A stretch of 64,000 bases of DNA from Exiguobacterium acetylicum DSM 20416 (GTDB taxonomy: Bacteria; Bacillota; Bacilli; Exiguobacteriales; Exiguobacteriaceae): contig NZ_JNIR01000001.1 of the NCBI RefSeq assembly GCF_000702605.1, positions 1,974,501 through 2,038,500 of the forward strand. Reading direction: 5' to 3'. The notes beneath the pieces are model-generated. The model saw only the letters and a list, made by a program, of their open reading frames with translations, made no database searches and was not told where the DNA came from. How positions within the stretch are numbered: position 1 is the stretch's first letter; every line of letters starts with the position of its first letter. Of this stretch, positions 48,373-55,642 are shown in pieces. The position numbers were made by a program, and so were the translations under genes.

Positions 48373-48980
48373 GATCGTGTCACTCCTTCTGTCAATTGCT
48401 CGAGCAAGCGGATGACTTCCACCCGCTTCCGTTTTAACGTCCATTCGCTCGTAAAGAATCGAGCGCTGATATCGATGATTTTTTCGTATTCGTTTAGTCC
48501 GTTTGCCCGTAACGTCTCACCTGTCTCGACGATATCGACGATTGCGTCAGCAAGACCGAGTAACGGTGCTAGTTCGACAGAACCGTTTAACGGTACGATG
48601 TCGACGTCGACACCGAGTTCGCTGAAGTAGCGTTTCGCGATGACCGGATACTTCGTCGCAATCCGGACGCGGCGTCCACCTTCAAATTGCAACGGCTCCT
48701 TCGCGCAGACCGACATCCGGCAGACACCAAACGGTAATTCCGCGAGTTCTGATAGTTCTTGATCCGATTCGAGTAAGATATCACTCCCCGTAATCGCGAC
48801 ATCGAGGACACCTTGAGCAACGTACGGAATCAAGTCCGATCCTTTCATGAAGACGAATTCGTGCTCGCCCCGTTTGACGATCAGTTCGCGTTCAATGGCT
48901 CCCCATGTCTCGACGCCAGCTTCTTTCAGATAACGTTCTGTCGCTTTCGACAGCCGTCCTTTCGTAATTCCGATTCGCAT
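48369..48980 (-). CDS. hisG: ATP phosphoribosyltransferase HisG (short form)
   Basis: 203 residues: catalytic core without the regulatory C-terminal domain, so it needs HisZ. Typical blocks: IGITKGRLSKATERYL, FMKGSDLIPYVAQGVLDVAITGSDIL, RIATKYPVIAKRYF, DAIVDIVETGETLRANGL. Feedback by histidine acts through HisZ. Confidence 0.97.
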   Translation of the reverse strand: MRIGITKGRLSKATERYLKEAGVETWGAIERELIVKRGEHEFVFMKGSDLIPYVAQGVLDVAITGSDILLESDQELSELAELPFGVCRMSVCAKEPLQFEGGRRVRIATKYPVIAKRYFSELGVDVDIVPLNGSVELAPLLGLADAIVDIVETGETLRANGLNEYEKIIDISARFFTSEWTLKRKRVEVIRLLEQLTEGVTRS

Positions 48981-49802
48981 TTAGAGCACCTCCGCCAACT
49001 GTTCGACCGAGAATCCGATGCCGAACGCCTGTTGTTCTTGTCCGAATTGTTCATAAAGCCGGTCGTAGCGTCCACCGACGAGGACAGGTTCCGTCACGCC
49101 TTCGATGAAACCGTGGATCGTGATCCCGTCGTAATACGTCTGTAAGCCCATTTGACCGAAGTCGAGATCAGCATTGACGGCTTCCGCGAGATCAAGCACG
49201 GCATTGAGTCGTGTCTCGTCGACGTACGGTAGGATCGTTTCTGCTCCTTCACGTCCGAATAATAAAGGAAGTTTTGCAAGCAAGGCATCATCGAGTTGAC
49301 CCGCGATACGCTTCAGTTCGATGACGTTACGTAAACGGAGCATCTGTGTCACTTGGTCGCGTAAGTGGTGATCACCGACGCGTGTCTCGATCAAATGCTC
49401 GATTAATCCGGCATCACCGATCGAGAGTGTGACTTCTTTTCCTGTCAGTTCTTCGACGAGTCGGACCGCGAGTTGAATTGCTTCGACTTCTGCGATTTGT
49501 CCCCGTTCCTCGAATCCGACCTGGAACTTCTCTTCCGGTTGAAAGACCGAGCCACTGTAGAAGACACGTTTATATTGTTCGCGACCACGTTCGCTAAGGG
49601 CACGCGCGACACTAGTCGTAAAATCCATCCGAATCTGTTCCCGTCCACCGATTTCCTCAATTAAGGGGGTGATTAATCGGGTATAGTTAGATTGTTCGAT
49701 TCCATCTTCGAGCTGACGGATGACTTGCTGGAGCCGCGTTGCCGAGGCGCCGACGTAGTCCGTCGCTCCATCCTTGAGTCGAATCGTAGAAAATGATTGC
49801 AT
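48981..49802 (-). CDS. hisZ: HisZ, regulatory subunit of ATP phosphoribosyltransferase
   Basis: 273 residues, HisRS-like fold without the aminoacylation site; short for HisZ (usually 350-400). Visible: motif-2-like FYSGSVFQPEEKFQVGFEERG, and C-terminal GGRYDRLYEQFG-x-AFGIGFS. First gene of the operon, directly adjacent to hisG, with AAGGAGTGGG before its ATG. Confidence 0.9.
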   Translation of the reverse strand: MQSFSTIRLKDGATDYVGASATRLQQVIRQLEDGIEQSNYTRLITPLIEEIGGREQIRMDFTTSVARALSERGREQYKRVFYSGSVFQPEEKFQVGFEERGQIAEVEAIQLAVRLVEELTGKEVTLSIGDAGLIEHLIETRVGDHHLRDQVTQMLRLRNVIELKRIAGQLDDALLAKLPLLFGREGAETILPYVDETRLNAVLDLAEAVNADLDFGQMGLQTYYDGITIHGFIEGVTEPVLVGGRYDRLYEQFGQEQQAFGIGFSVEQLAEVL

Positions 49803-49836
49803 ACTCCCACTCCTTTATCTTATTATCACTGTACCA

Positions 49837-49884
49837 CGCTAAATTATTTAACGATAAGATACCGCGTTTCGGGCACATTGTCAA
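49837..49884 (-). promoter_or_regulatory. histidine operon promoter and palindromic operator candidate
   Basis: Minus strand TTGACA (49879-49884), 17 bp, TATCTT (49856-49861). Just downstream is a 17-bp palindrome CGTTAAAT-A-ATTTAGCG (49837-49853, one mismatch), at the expected transcription start, so a repressor site is likely. No T-box leader is present in this short intergenic region. Confidence 0.65.
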
Positions 49885-49924
49885 TCGCTTTGCTTGCCAA
49901 TTCTAAAAAATCGGAGGGTTACTC

Positions 49925-50719
49925 ATGCAATTATTGAAATGGGACGGTCACGTCCACAGTCCATATTGTCCACACGGTACGAAGGATCCACTTGAAGCCT
50001 ACATCGAGCGTGCCTTAGAGCAAGGCTTAGAACGGATCAGCTTCACGGAACATGCCCCTTTACCTGAAGGTGTGACGGATCCTGCACCAGATAACGATTC
50101 CGGAATGTCGTTTGCGACAGCCGATGCCTACCTGAAGGAATTAACGCAACTCCGCGAGACATACAAGAATCAGATCGACATCCGGATCGGGATGGAGTTC
50201 GACTACTGGGAAGGACATGTCGACGGGACGCGTGACATCATCGCTCGCTACGCTGACATCTTGACCGACGGGATTCTTTCACTGCATTACTTATACATTG
50301 ATGATCAGTATTACGGCGTCGACTTCAGTAAGGAAAGCTTCGGTGAGATCGTCACGAAACTCGGAAGCGTCACGGCGGTCCACGAACGCTATTATGAAGG
50401 CATCCAAGCCCTCGTCATGACGGACCTCGGTGCACACCAGCCGAAGCGCCTCGGTCACTTGACGTTACCGACGAAGTTCATCCAAGCCTATCCGCTCGAG
50501 TCGAACCCAACGAACCTCGACGACACGTTACGGAAGATCCGTCAGGCGAACTTCACACTCGACGTCAACACAGCAGGACTCCGGAAGCCGTTATGCGGTC
50601 TTTCCTATCCTTACCCGGAACTCTTGCAAGTCACGCAGTCGTTATCGATTCCACTCGTCTATGGATCAGATGCCCATCTCGCAAAAGATGTCGGTGCTGA
50701 TTTTGATTTCAAATGGTAA
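49925..50719 (+). CDS. hisJ: histidinol-phosphatase, PHP family (HisJ/HisK)
   Basis: 264-residue PHP-type phosphatase that removes phosphate from histidinol phosphate, the one step not coded by the divergent operon. PHP metal motifs: DGHVHSPYCPHG (7-18), TEHAPLP (about 41), GMEFDYW, LSLHYL, and GSDAHLAKDVG at the C-terminus. ATCGGAGGG precedes the ATG. Confidence 0.93.
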   Translation: MQLLKWDGHVHSPYCPHGTKDPLEAYIERALEQGLERISFTEHAPLPEGVTDPAPDNDSGMSFATADAYLKELTQLRETYKNQIDIRIGMEFDYWEGHVDGTRDIIARYADILTDGILSLHYLYIDDQYYGVDFSKESFGEIVTKLGSVTAVHERYYEGIQALVMTDLGAHQPKRLGHLTLPTKFIQAYPLESNPTNLDDTLRKIRQANFTLDVNTAGLRKPLCGLSYPYPELLQVTQSLSIPLVYGSDAHLAKDVGADFDFKW

Positions 50720-50721
50720 AC

Positions 50722-50757
50722 AAAAATCCGGATGCCGCAGCGTCCGGATTTTTTTGT
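50722..50757. terminator. terminator after hisJ (bidirectional)
   Basis: AAATCCGGA/TCCGGATTT stem with T run on the plus strand and A run upstream; it also ends the convergent lipoprotein gene. Confidence 0.85.
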
Positions 50758-51528
50758 TTAGGAATATGGAAAATCAGCAGCGTCGACAGGAGCAATCGAT
50801 CGTGCTAATTTTTTTAATTGTGCTAGCGACACGTTACCGGACAGGAGGACGATTTGATTGTCCTCGACGAAATAGAGGTTCGTTTTCCCTTGTTTCTGCT
50901 CGAAGTAAACCGTCTGCCCGTTCGCAAGTGTCGTTTCCTTCCAGTCCTCGCCTTGAACATCTTGCTTTGGAACAACGGTTAGCAGAATCATTTGGGACTT
51001 CGTGTGGAAGAACCAAACACTATCGTCCCCATTAGGAGTCGAACTACTCATAATCGCTTGGAATGTCGAGAACGGTAAATTCAAGCCGCGAGCAGAACTA
51101 CTCTTCTTAATATTTTGAACGTCGTCATACGAGACGCCTCCTAACATCCAGTTCTTCTCTTGCTTGGTATACTCTAGTACAGCAAGACGATCTGCTCCTT
51201 TTGGGTAACGCAGCGTTACGTAAGCATGATTTCCGACAACGATACTGCTCCAGATATCGCCTTCAGTCGGATGCGCTTTTGTTCCATCCTTAAAGTAAAA
51301 CGTCACGTGACGACGGAAATCCGCTTCAAACGAATCCTGTTCTGAAAAGTCCTTCGCTTTAATGCGTTGTACGATGGCATCGGGATTATTTACATCTTCA
51401 GCAGTATTATCCTCGATCCAGTGTGATCTAAGCTGATTCACTGGCGGACTTTGGTCTGATTCCATACAACCGGTCAAAATACTTGCAGCGAATAATGCAC
51501 TGATTACACCAATCCGTTGAAATCGCAT
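50758..51528 (-). CDS. lipoprotein, DUF4367-like C-terminal domain
   Basis: 256 residues. Lipoprotein signal peptide with lipobox ILTGC (Cys about 21), then an unrecognised middle domain; the C-terminal ~100 residues (NGQTVYFEQKQGKTNLYFVEDNQIVLLSGN then LAQLKKLARSI) resemble DUF4367. Likely on the outer face of the membrane; role unknown. The ATG at 51528 has AAGGAGA 7 nt upstream, the longer frame has no site. Confidence 0.78.
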   Translation of the reverse strand: MRFQRIGVISALFAASILTGCMESDQSPPVNQLRSHWIEDNTAEDVNNPDAIVQRIKAKDFSEQDSFEADFRRHVTFYFKDGTKAHPTEGDIWSSIVVGNHAYVTLRYPKGADRLAVLEYTKQEKNWMLGGVSYDDVQNIKKSSSARGLNLPFSTFQAIMSSSTPNGDDSVWFFHTKSQMILLTVVPKQDVQGEDWKETTLANGQTVYFEQKQGKTNLYFVEDNQIVLLSGNVSLAQLKKLARSIAPVDAADFPYS

Positions 51529-51663
51529 GACAATCTCCTTTTCCTCTTTTTTCCTTTCTTTGAGTATCTCACGTTGCGGGACTACGTCTTTAAGAAAATT
51601 ACGAAAAGAAGGAAAGGAGAATTTCTGATTAATACGCATTTATACATGAAGAGATCTACAGAC

Positions 51664-51708
51664 AAAAACAGACTAGCCCTCTTCGATTGAAGAGAACTAA
51701 TCTGTTTC
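51664..51708 (-). terminator. terminator of hxlAB
   Basis: Minus strand AAACAGATTAG-TTCTCTTC/GAAGAGGGCTAGTCTGTTT with AATC loop, followed by TTTTG; 8 nt after the hxlB stop. Confidence 0.85.
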
Positions 51709-51715
51709 GTGTGTT

Positions 51716-52264
51716 TCACTCTAAGTTGGCATGTTTCCCGTACATCGTTTGTGAATCAAGCCGCTTATCTTCCATGATCTGCAGAATCAAAGCATCATAA
51801 AACAACAACATCGTCTGTTCGAACAACGAGCCCATCGGTTGAACCGTCTCATCTGCTGATGCCGTTTGTTCTTTCGGAACTCCAGGCAGTTGGACGACCA
51901 AGTCGGCTAATCGCGCTAGCGTTGACGTCGGATTGATCGTTACGACGGCAACCGTTCCACCGAGTTGCTGTGCTTTCTCGACGATTGGAACCAGGGTTTT
52001 CGTCTCACCCGACCCGGAACCGACGATTAACACGTCACCCTCGCGTAAATTCGCCGTGACCGTCTCGCCGACGACATACGCGTCAAGTCCCATGTGCATC
52101 AGCCGCATGACGAACGCTTTCCCCATCAAGCCGGAGCGACCGGCTCCTGCGAGAAAGATTCGGTTCGCTTGCAGCACAGCATCTGCCAGTTCTTTTGTCT
52201 CCGTCGCATCGATCGCTTCGACCGTCGAAGTCAGCTCTTCGATAATCGTTTGAATGTGTGTCAT
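51716..52264 (-). CDS. hxlB: 6-phospho-3-hexuloisomerase HxlB
   Basis: 182-residue SIS-domain isomerase, converting hexulose-6-phosphate to fructose-6-phosphate in the ribulose monophosphate pathway. Motifs FLAGAGRSGLMGKAFVMRLMHMG (about 37-59) and VGSGSGETKT (about 81). Directly abuts hxlA. Confidence 0.96.
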   Translation of the reverse strand: MTHIQTIIEELTSTVEAIDATETKELADAVLQANRIFLAGAGRSGLMGKAFVMRLMHMGLDAYVVGETVTANLREGDVLIVGSGSGETKTLVPIVEKAQQLGGTVAVVTINPTSTLARLADLVVQLPGVPKEQTASADETVQPMGSLFEQTMLLFYDALILQIMEDKRLDSQTMYGKHANLE

Positions 52265-52900
52265 TTACGCCTCTTGCAGCATCCGGTGCATCGTTGACGC
52301 TGTCTCTTGTTTATCATCTTGTCCCGTGATCCCACCACCGACGATGATCAGGTCAGGACGTGCTGCGATGACTTCCGGTAACGTCTCCATCTTGATGCCA
52401 CCCGCAACAGCTGTTTTTGCATTTGTCACAACTGACTTGATTGTCGCAAGATCCTCGAACGAGTTTTGACCGACTGCTTGGAGATCGTAACCTGTGTGGA
52501 CACAGATGTAGTCGACGCCTAACGCATCAAGTTCTTTTGCACGTGTTGCGATATCTTTCACAGCAATCATATCGACGAGAATCTGTTTACCTGATTTTTT
52601 TGCTTCTTCGACTGCCCCTTTGATCGACATGTCTTCGGCTGCACCAAGGATCGTCACGATGTCGGCACCGTGTGCGACAGCTTGGCTGACTTCGTAGCCG
52701 GCAGCATCCATGATTTTCAAGTCAGCGAGGACCGTTAAGTTCGGGAACGCGGCTTTCATTTCTTTGACGGCGCGAAGCCCCTCGTTGATGACGACCGGTG
52801 TGCCGATCTCAACGATATCTAGATTGTCTTCCCCGATTTCTTTGACTAAAGCAATCGCACCTGCTGTATCGACTAAATCGATGGCGAGTTGTAATTTCAT
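52265..52900 (-). CDS. hxlA: 3-hexulose-6-phosphate synthase HxlA
   Basis: 211-residue TIM barrel of the OMP-decarboxylase superfamily that fixes formaldehyde onto ribulose-5-phosphate. Signature LQLAIDLVD (3-11), [10 protein letters not shown] (28-37), [14 protein letters not shown] (about 57-70). With HxlB it detoxifies formaldehyde; no methanol dehydrogenase is near, so detoxification rather than growth on C1 is likely. Confidence 0.97.
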   Translation of the reverse strand: MKLQLAIDLVDTAGAIALVKEIGEDNLDIVEIGTPVVINEGLRAVKEMKAAFPNLTVLADLKIMDAAGYEVSQAVAHGADIVTILGAAEDMSIKGAVEEAKKSGKQILVDMIAVKDIATRAKELDALGVDYICVHTGYDLQAVGQNSFEDLATIKSVVTNAKTAVAGGIKMETLPEVIAARPDLIIVGGGITGQDDKQETASTMHRMLQEA

Positions 52901-52975
52901 TCTGTATCTCTCCCATTCTTCTCTGTATTGTCGTACCTGACACTTCCTTCAGACGTTCAAGAAGGAACAGGACTA

Positions 52976-53051
52976 AATATAATCCGCAGGAGCATTCTTG
53001 AGAAGTACGCACTTTTAATTTACATAGTGCGGTTTTTCATACATAGTGCGG
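52976..53051 (-). promoter_or_regulatory. hxlAB promoter with HxlR-type repeats
   Basis: A -10 TATATT lies at 52976-52981 on the minus strand. Upstream are two perfect 11-bp direct repeats ACATAGTGCGG (53022-53032 and 53041-53051, 19 bp apart) plus an inverted CGCACT at 53009-53014. Repeats upstream of the -35 fit binding by an activator such as HxlR. Confidence 0.65.
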
Positions 53052-53104
53052 AAAAGTATACTGTCGAACGTAAGAAAGTCTATACTGGAGCAGGAGGTGG
53101 AACG

Positions 53105-53470
53105 ATGCCACATTTTGAAGACCGTCAGTTTAATTGTGAGAAGGAATTGACCCTCTCGATCATCGGGGGAAAATGGAAGATGCTCATTCTTTGGCACTTA
53201 GGCAAAGAAGGAACGAAACGCTTCGGGGAACTGAAAAGTCTGATGCCCGGGATCACGCAACGGATGCTCGTCAATCAACTACGGGAACTCGAAGACCACC
53301 ATATCATTCACCGGGAAGTCTATCCGGTCGTACCACCGAAGGTCGAATACTCGTTGACACCGCATGGACATAGCTTAATGCCAATTTTAGATGCGATGTA
53401 CGACTGGGGTAAGGATTATGCGAAAAACGTTCTTGAGATCGACTTCGAACAACAAAAGATATCCCCATAA
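53105..53470 (+). CDS. hxlR: HxlR-type formaldehyde-responsive regulator
   Basis: 121-residue winged-helix protein, divergent from hxlAB. The block [15 protein letters not shown] (18-32) is diagnostic of the family. Cys11 and Lys13, the pair known to be cross-linked by formaldehyde in Bacillus HxlR, are both present (NCEK), which supports the start at 53105 with AGGAGGTGG 4 nt upstream. A TATACT -10 lies at 53057-53062. Activates hxlAB when formaldehyde is present. Confidence 0.94.
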   Translation: MPHFEDRQFNCEKELTLSIIGGKWKMLILWHLGKEGTKRFGELKSLMPGITQRMLVNQLRELEDHHIIHREVYPVVPPKVEYSLTPHGHSLMPILDAMYDWGKDYAKNVLEIDFEQQKISP

Positions 53471-53526
53471 AAAAGATGCTCATGGTCTCGTCTCTTTTCA
53501 GAGATAAGTCCACGGAGCATCTTTTT
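53470..53526. terminator. bidirectional terminator between hxlR and a GNAT gene
   Basis: AAAAAGATGCTC (53470-53481) and GAGCATCTTTTT (53515-53526) form a perfect 12-bp outer stem, with a weaker inner hairpin. Confidence 0.8.
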
Positions 53527-54034
53527 AGGATTCTTCTGTCGTATAGATCTTCGACATCGCCAGTTCATCAACGTATTCTCCATCGATGAAGAGAGACGCA
53601 ATCTGCGTTCCTTCAATGTTGAAGCCAAACTTATGATAGAGCTCGATTGCCCGCAGGTTATCCTTGCGAACCGTCAACTCGAGTCGGACGAGTCCCGCTT
53701 CAATGGCAAACGCATCGACTGCCTCAAATAGACCCGCACCGAGTCCACGACCGGTATAAGCATCCAGTAAGCCGATGACGAGATTTGCCCGATGACGAAT
53801 CCGAATCGGTCCACCACCGACGACGAGCACGTATCCGACGAGTTGTTCATCGACGTCCACTACGAAGATGTCTGAGTTCGTAGCCTGACCGAACTTCTCG
53901 ATGAACGCCTCGGCTTGTTCCGTTGACAGGACGCGTTCCTCCGGCTCATACAACATATATTTTGTTTCCCGATCAATGCGTCGCATTAAGTCCGATAAGG
54001 CTTTTCCGTCCATCAAGGTAGCGCGTCGTATCAT
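53525..54034 (-). CDS. GNAT family N-acetyltransferase
   Basis: 169 residues; acetyl-CoA loop GLLDAYTGRGLGAGLFEAV (about 88-106) and ELTVRKDNLRAIELYHKFGF near the C-terminus. Speed/RimI-like; substrate unknown. GAACGGAGC precedes the start. It is the last gene with normal base composition before the AT-rich island. Confidence 0.88.
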   Translation of the reverse strand: MIRRATLMDGKALSDLMRRIDRETKYMLYEPEERVLSTEQAEAFIEKFGQATNSDIFVVDVDEQLVGYVLVVGGGPIRIRHRANLVIGLLDAYTGRGLGAGLFEAVDAFAIEAGLVRLELTVRKDNLRAIELYHKFGFNIEGTQIASLFIDGEYVDELAMSKIYTTEES

Positions 54035-54106
54035 AGGTGTCAGCTCCGTTCAAAGGAATCACATAAAAAATATTCTGTAATTTCCCCCAAAAATTAGTAG
54101 TTAAGA

Positions 54107-55639
54107 TTAGGTACTTGATTGAGCTTTTACGTTTGAAAGAACTAAATCATAAATTAACTTCCCTAAAATTTCATTTTTTTGATTTTCTTCATCATTTAGT
54201 ATTAAACTTGATAAATTATCTATAGAGTATTCATCAAATAGATTAGGAAATTGTTTTTTTAATTGACTCTTATATAATGCATTCAAAATATAGCTTTGTT
54301 CTATTTTTTTATTTACATAGCCTCTATATTCATTATAAACACTCTCTAATTGAAAAAGTGCAACGTTGTTATAAATCATATACTTCTCAGTATCGGATTC
54401 ACAATTCGCATGAATTCCAATTTTATAATCCTCACTTTTCCCTAGGGCGATATCCACAAAATTAACTTTTTTAATCGTTTTAATTTCATCCAAAATGAAT
54501 ATTTTATTAAAATTATAGGTTTTTTGTACCTTATTAAAATTTTTTTCAATGGTATTTTTTACAGCAGTAATACATTTTCTTTGAATTGAGTTCTTTTTCT
54601 TTTGTGATTCGTATTTTTTTCTTTCAGTAAGAATTTTTCCATATTCTATACTTAATTCAGAAATTAATTTTTCATTTAATTCTAGGGCTTCCAGTTCACC
54701 TAAACTCATTAATTGTCGTAATTTCATAAAATAAATATGGAGGCTTTGGGAAATTTTCAAGATGCATTTGTACATAGCTTCGTTTTCACTATTAAACTCT
54801 TTTATCTCTAAAAGCGATTCATATATTTTATTTAAATCTTCTTCATCTTTGTTGAACTCCTCAATTTTTTCGAAATCGAATAAATCATTTTTGGAAGTTA
54901 AATCTAAATAATATCTTTCCTCTTTGGAAAAACCTGCCCCTTCGACTTCCCCCAATTTCTCAAAAGCACTTTTAAAGTCGTCTTTAGAGTAAATAAATTT
55001 AAACTTAAATTTATTTACTAAGTTTTTATCATAAGGAGAGAAATTCCTTGTAAAACTTGTATAATAAGCACTCTTGAAACGCTGATTACAATATATACAA
55101 CTCGGAACTAAATTAGATAATGTAATCGCAAAAATCGGAAAAATACTTTTTGGTAAAAAGTGATCTAAATCGGCCATTCCTCTTGATGAGGCTCCTGATA
55201 GAAATTGATTAGATTGAACCGTATGAATAAAGTTCGCATTACAGTATGGACAAACAACTTGATTTAATTTTTTTAAAAAAATATAGCTGTTCCACGAAAC
55301 ATTACTTCTTTTAGTAAAATTATCATAAGCTTTAAGAAAAGCGTTTGAAATATTGGAAAGTAAAATTAAAAAATCATTTTTAACTTTGTTACTTATTAAT
55401 AATAAATCTTTTAAATCATAAACTAATGTTAGATATTCCATTTGAATCTTTTTTAAATCTTCAAAGCTACAACTTACAATCTTTTCTAAATTAGAAATCA
55501 AATAATTAATAATCCCCAGAAAAGGTTTATTATTTTGTCGTTCGCTTAATGAAGAGAGGTCTTTTTTTAACTTACTACTATCATCAGCTAAGATTTTATG
55601 CTGCATAAGTAAAGAATTAGGAATCTGAATGTGAATCAT
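54107..55639 (-). CDS. HNH endonuclease of a Septu-like pair (PtuB-like)
   Basis: 510 residues, AT-rich. A zinc-knuckle HNH domain is clear: CPYC (130-133), DLDHFLPKS (157-165, with the catalytic His), N176, then CIYCN (181-185). The N-terminal 120 and the C-terminal 300 residues are helical and Lys-rich with no family I know. It follows the ATPase gene by 3 nt, the order ptuA-ptuB of Septu. It is longer than typical PtuB, so it may be a distinct subtype. GAAAGAAGTGAG serves as ribosome site. Confidence 0.8.
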   Translation of the reverse strand: MIHIQIPNSLLMQHKILADDSSKLKKDLSSLSERQNNKPFLGIINYLISNLEKIVSCSFEDLKKIQMEYLTLVYDLKDLLLISNKVKNDFLILLSNISNAFLKAYDNFTKRSNVSWNSYIFLKKLNQVVCPYCNANFIHTVQSNQFLSGASSRGMADLDHFLPKSIFPIFAITLSNLVPSCIYCNQRFKSAYYTSFTRNFSPYDKNLVNKFKFKFIYSKDDFKSAFEKLGEVEGAGFSKEERYYLDLTSKNDLFDFEKIEEFNKDEEDLNKIYESLLEIKEFNSENEAMYKCILKISQSLHIYFMKLRQLMSLGELEALELNEKLISELSIEYGKILTERKKYESQKKKNSIQRKCITAVKNTIEKNFNKVQKTYNFNKIFILDEIKTIKKVNFVDIALGKSEDYKIGIHANCESDTEKYMIYNNVALFQLESVYNEYRGYVNKKIEQSYILNALYKSQLKKQFPNLFDEYSIDNLSSLILNDEENQKNEILGKLIYDLVLSNVKAQSST

Positions 55640-55642
55640 GGT

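Noticed and set aside
54030-54110. Possible att repeat of the ssrA 3' end at the far side of the defence island
   Set aside because: No match to the tmRNA T-arm or acceptor sequence; only an 8-bp TTAAGATT is shared, which is not significant in AT-rich DNA.
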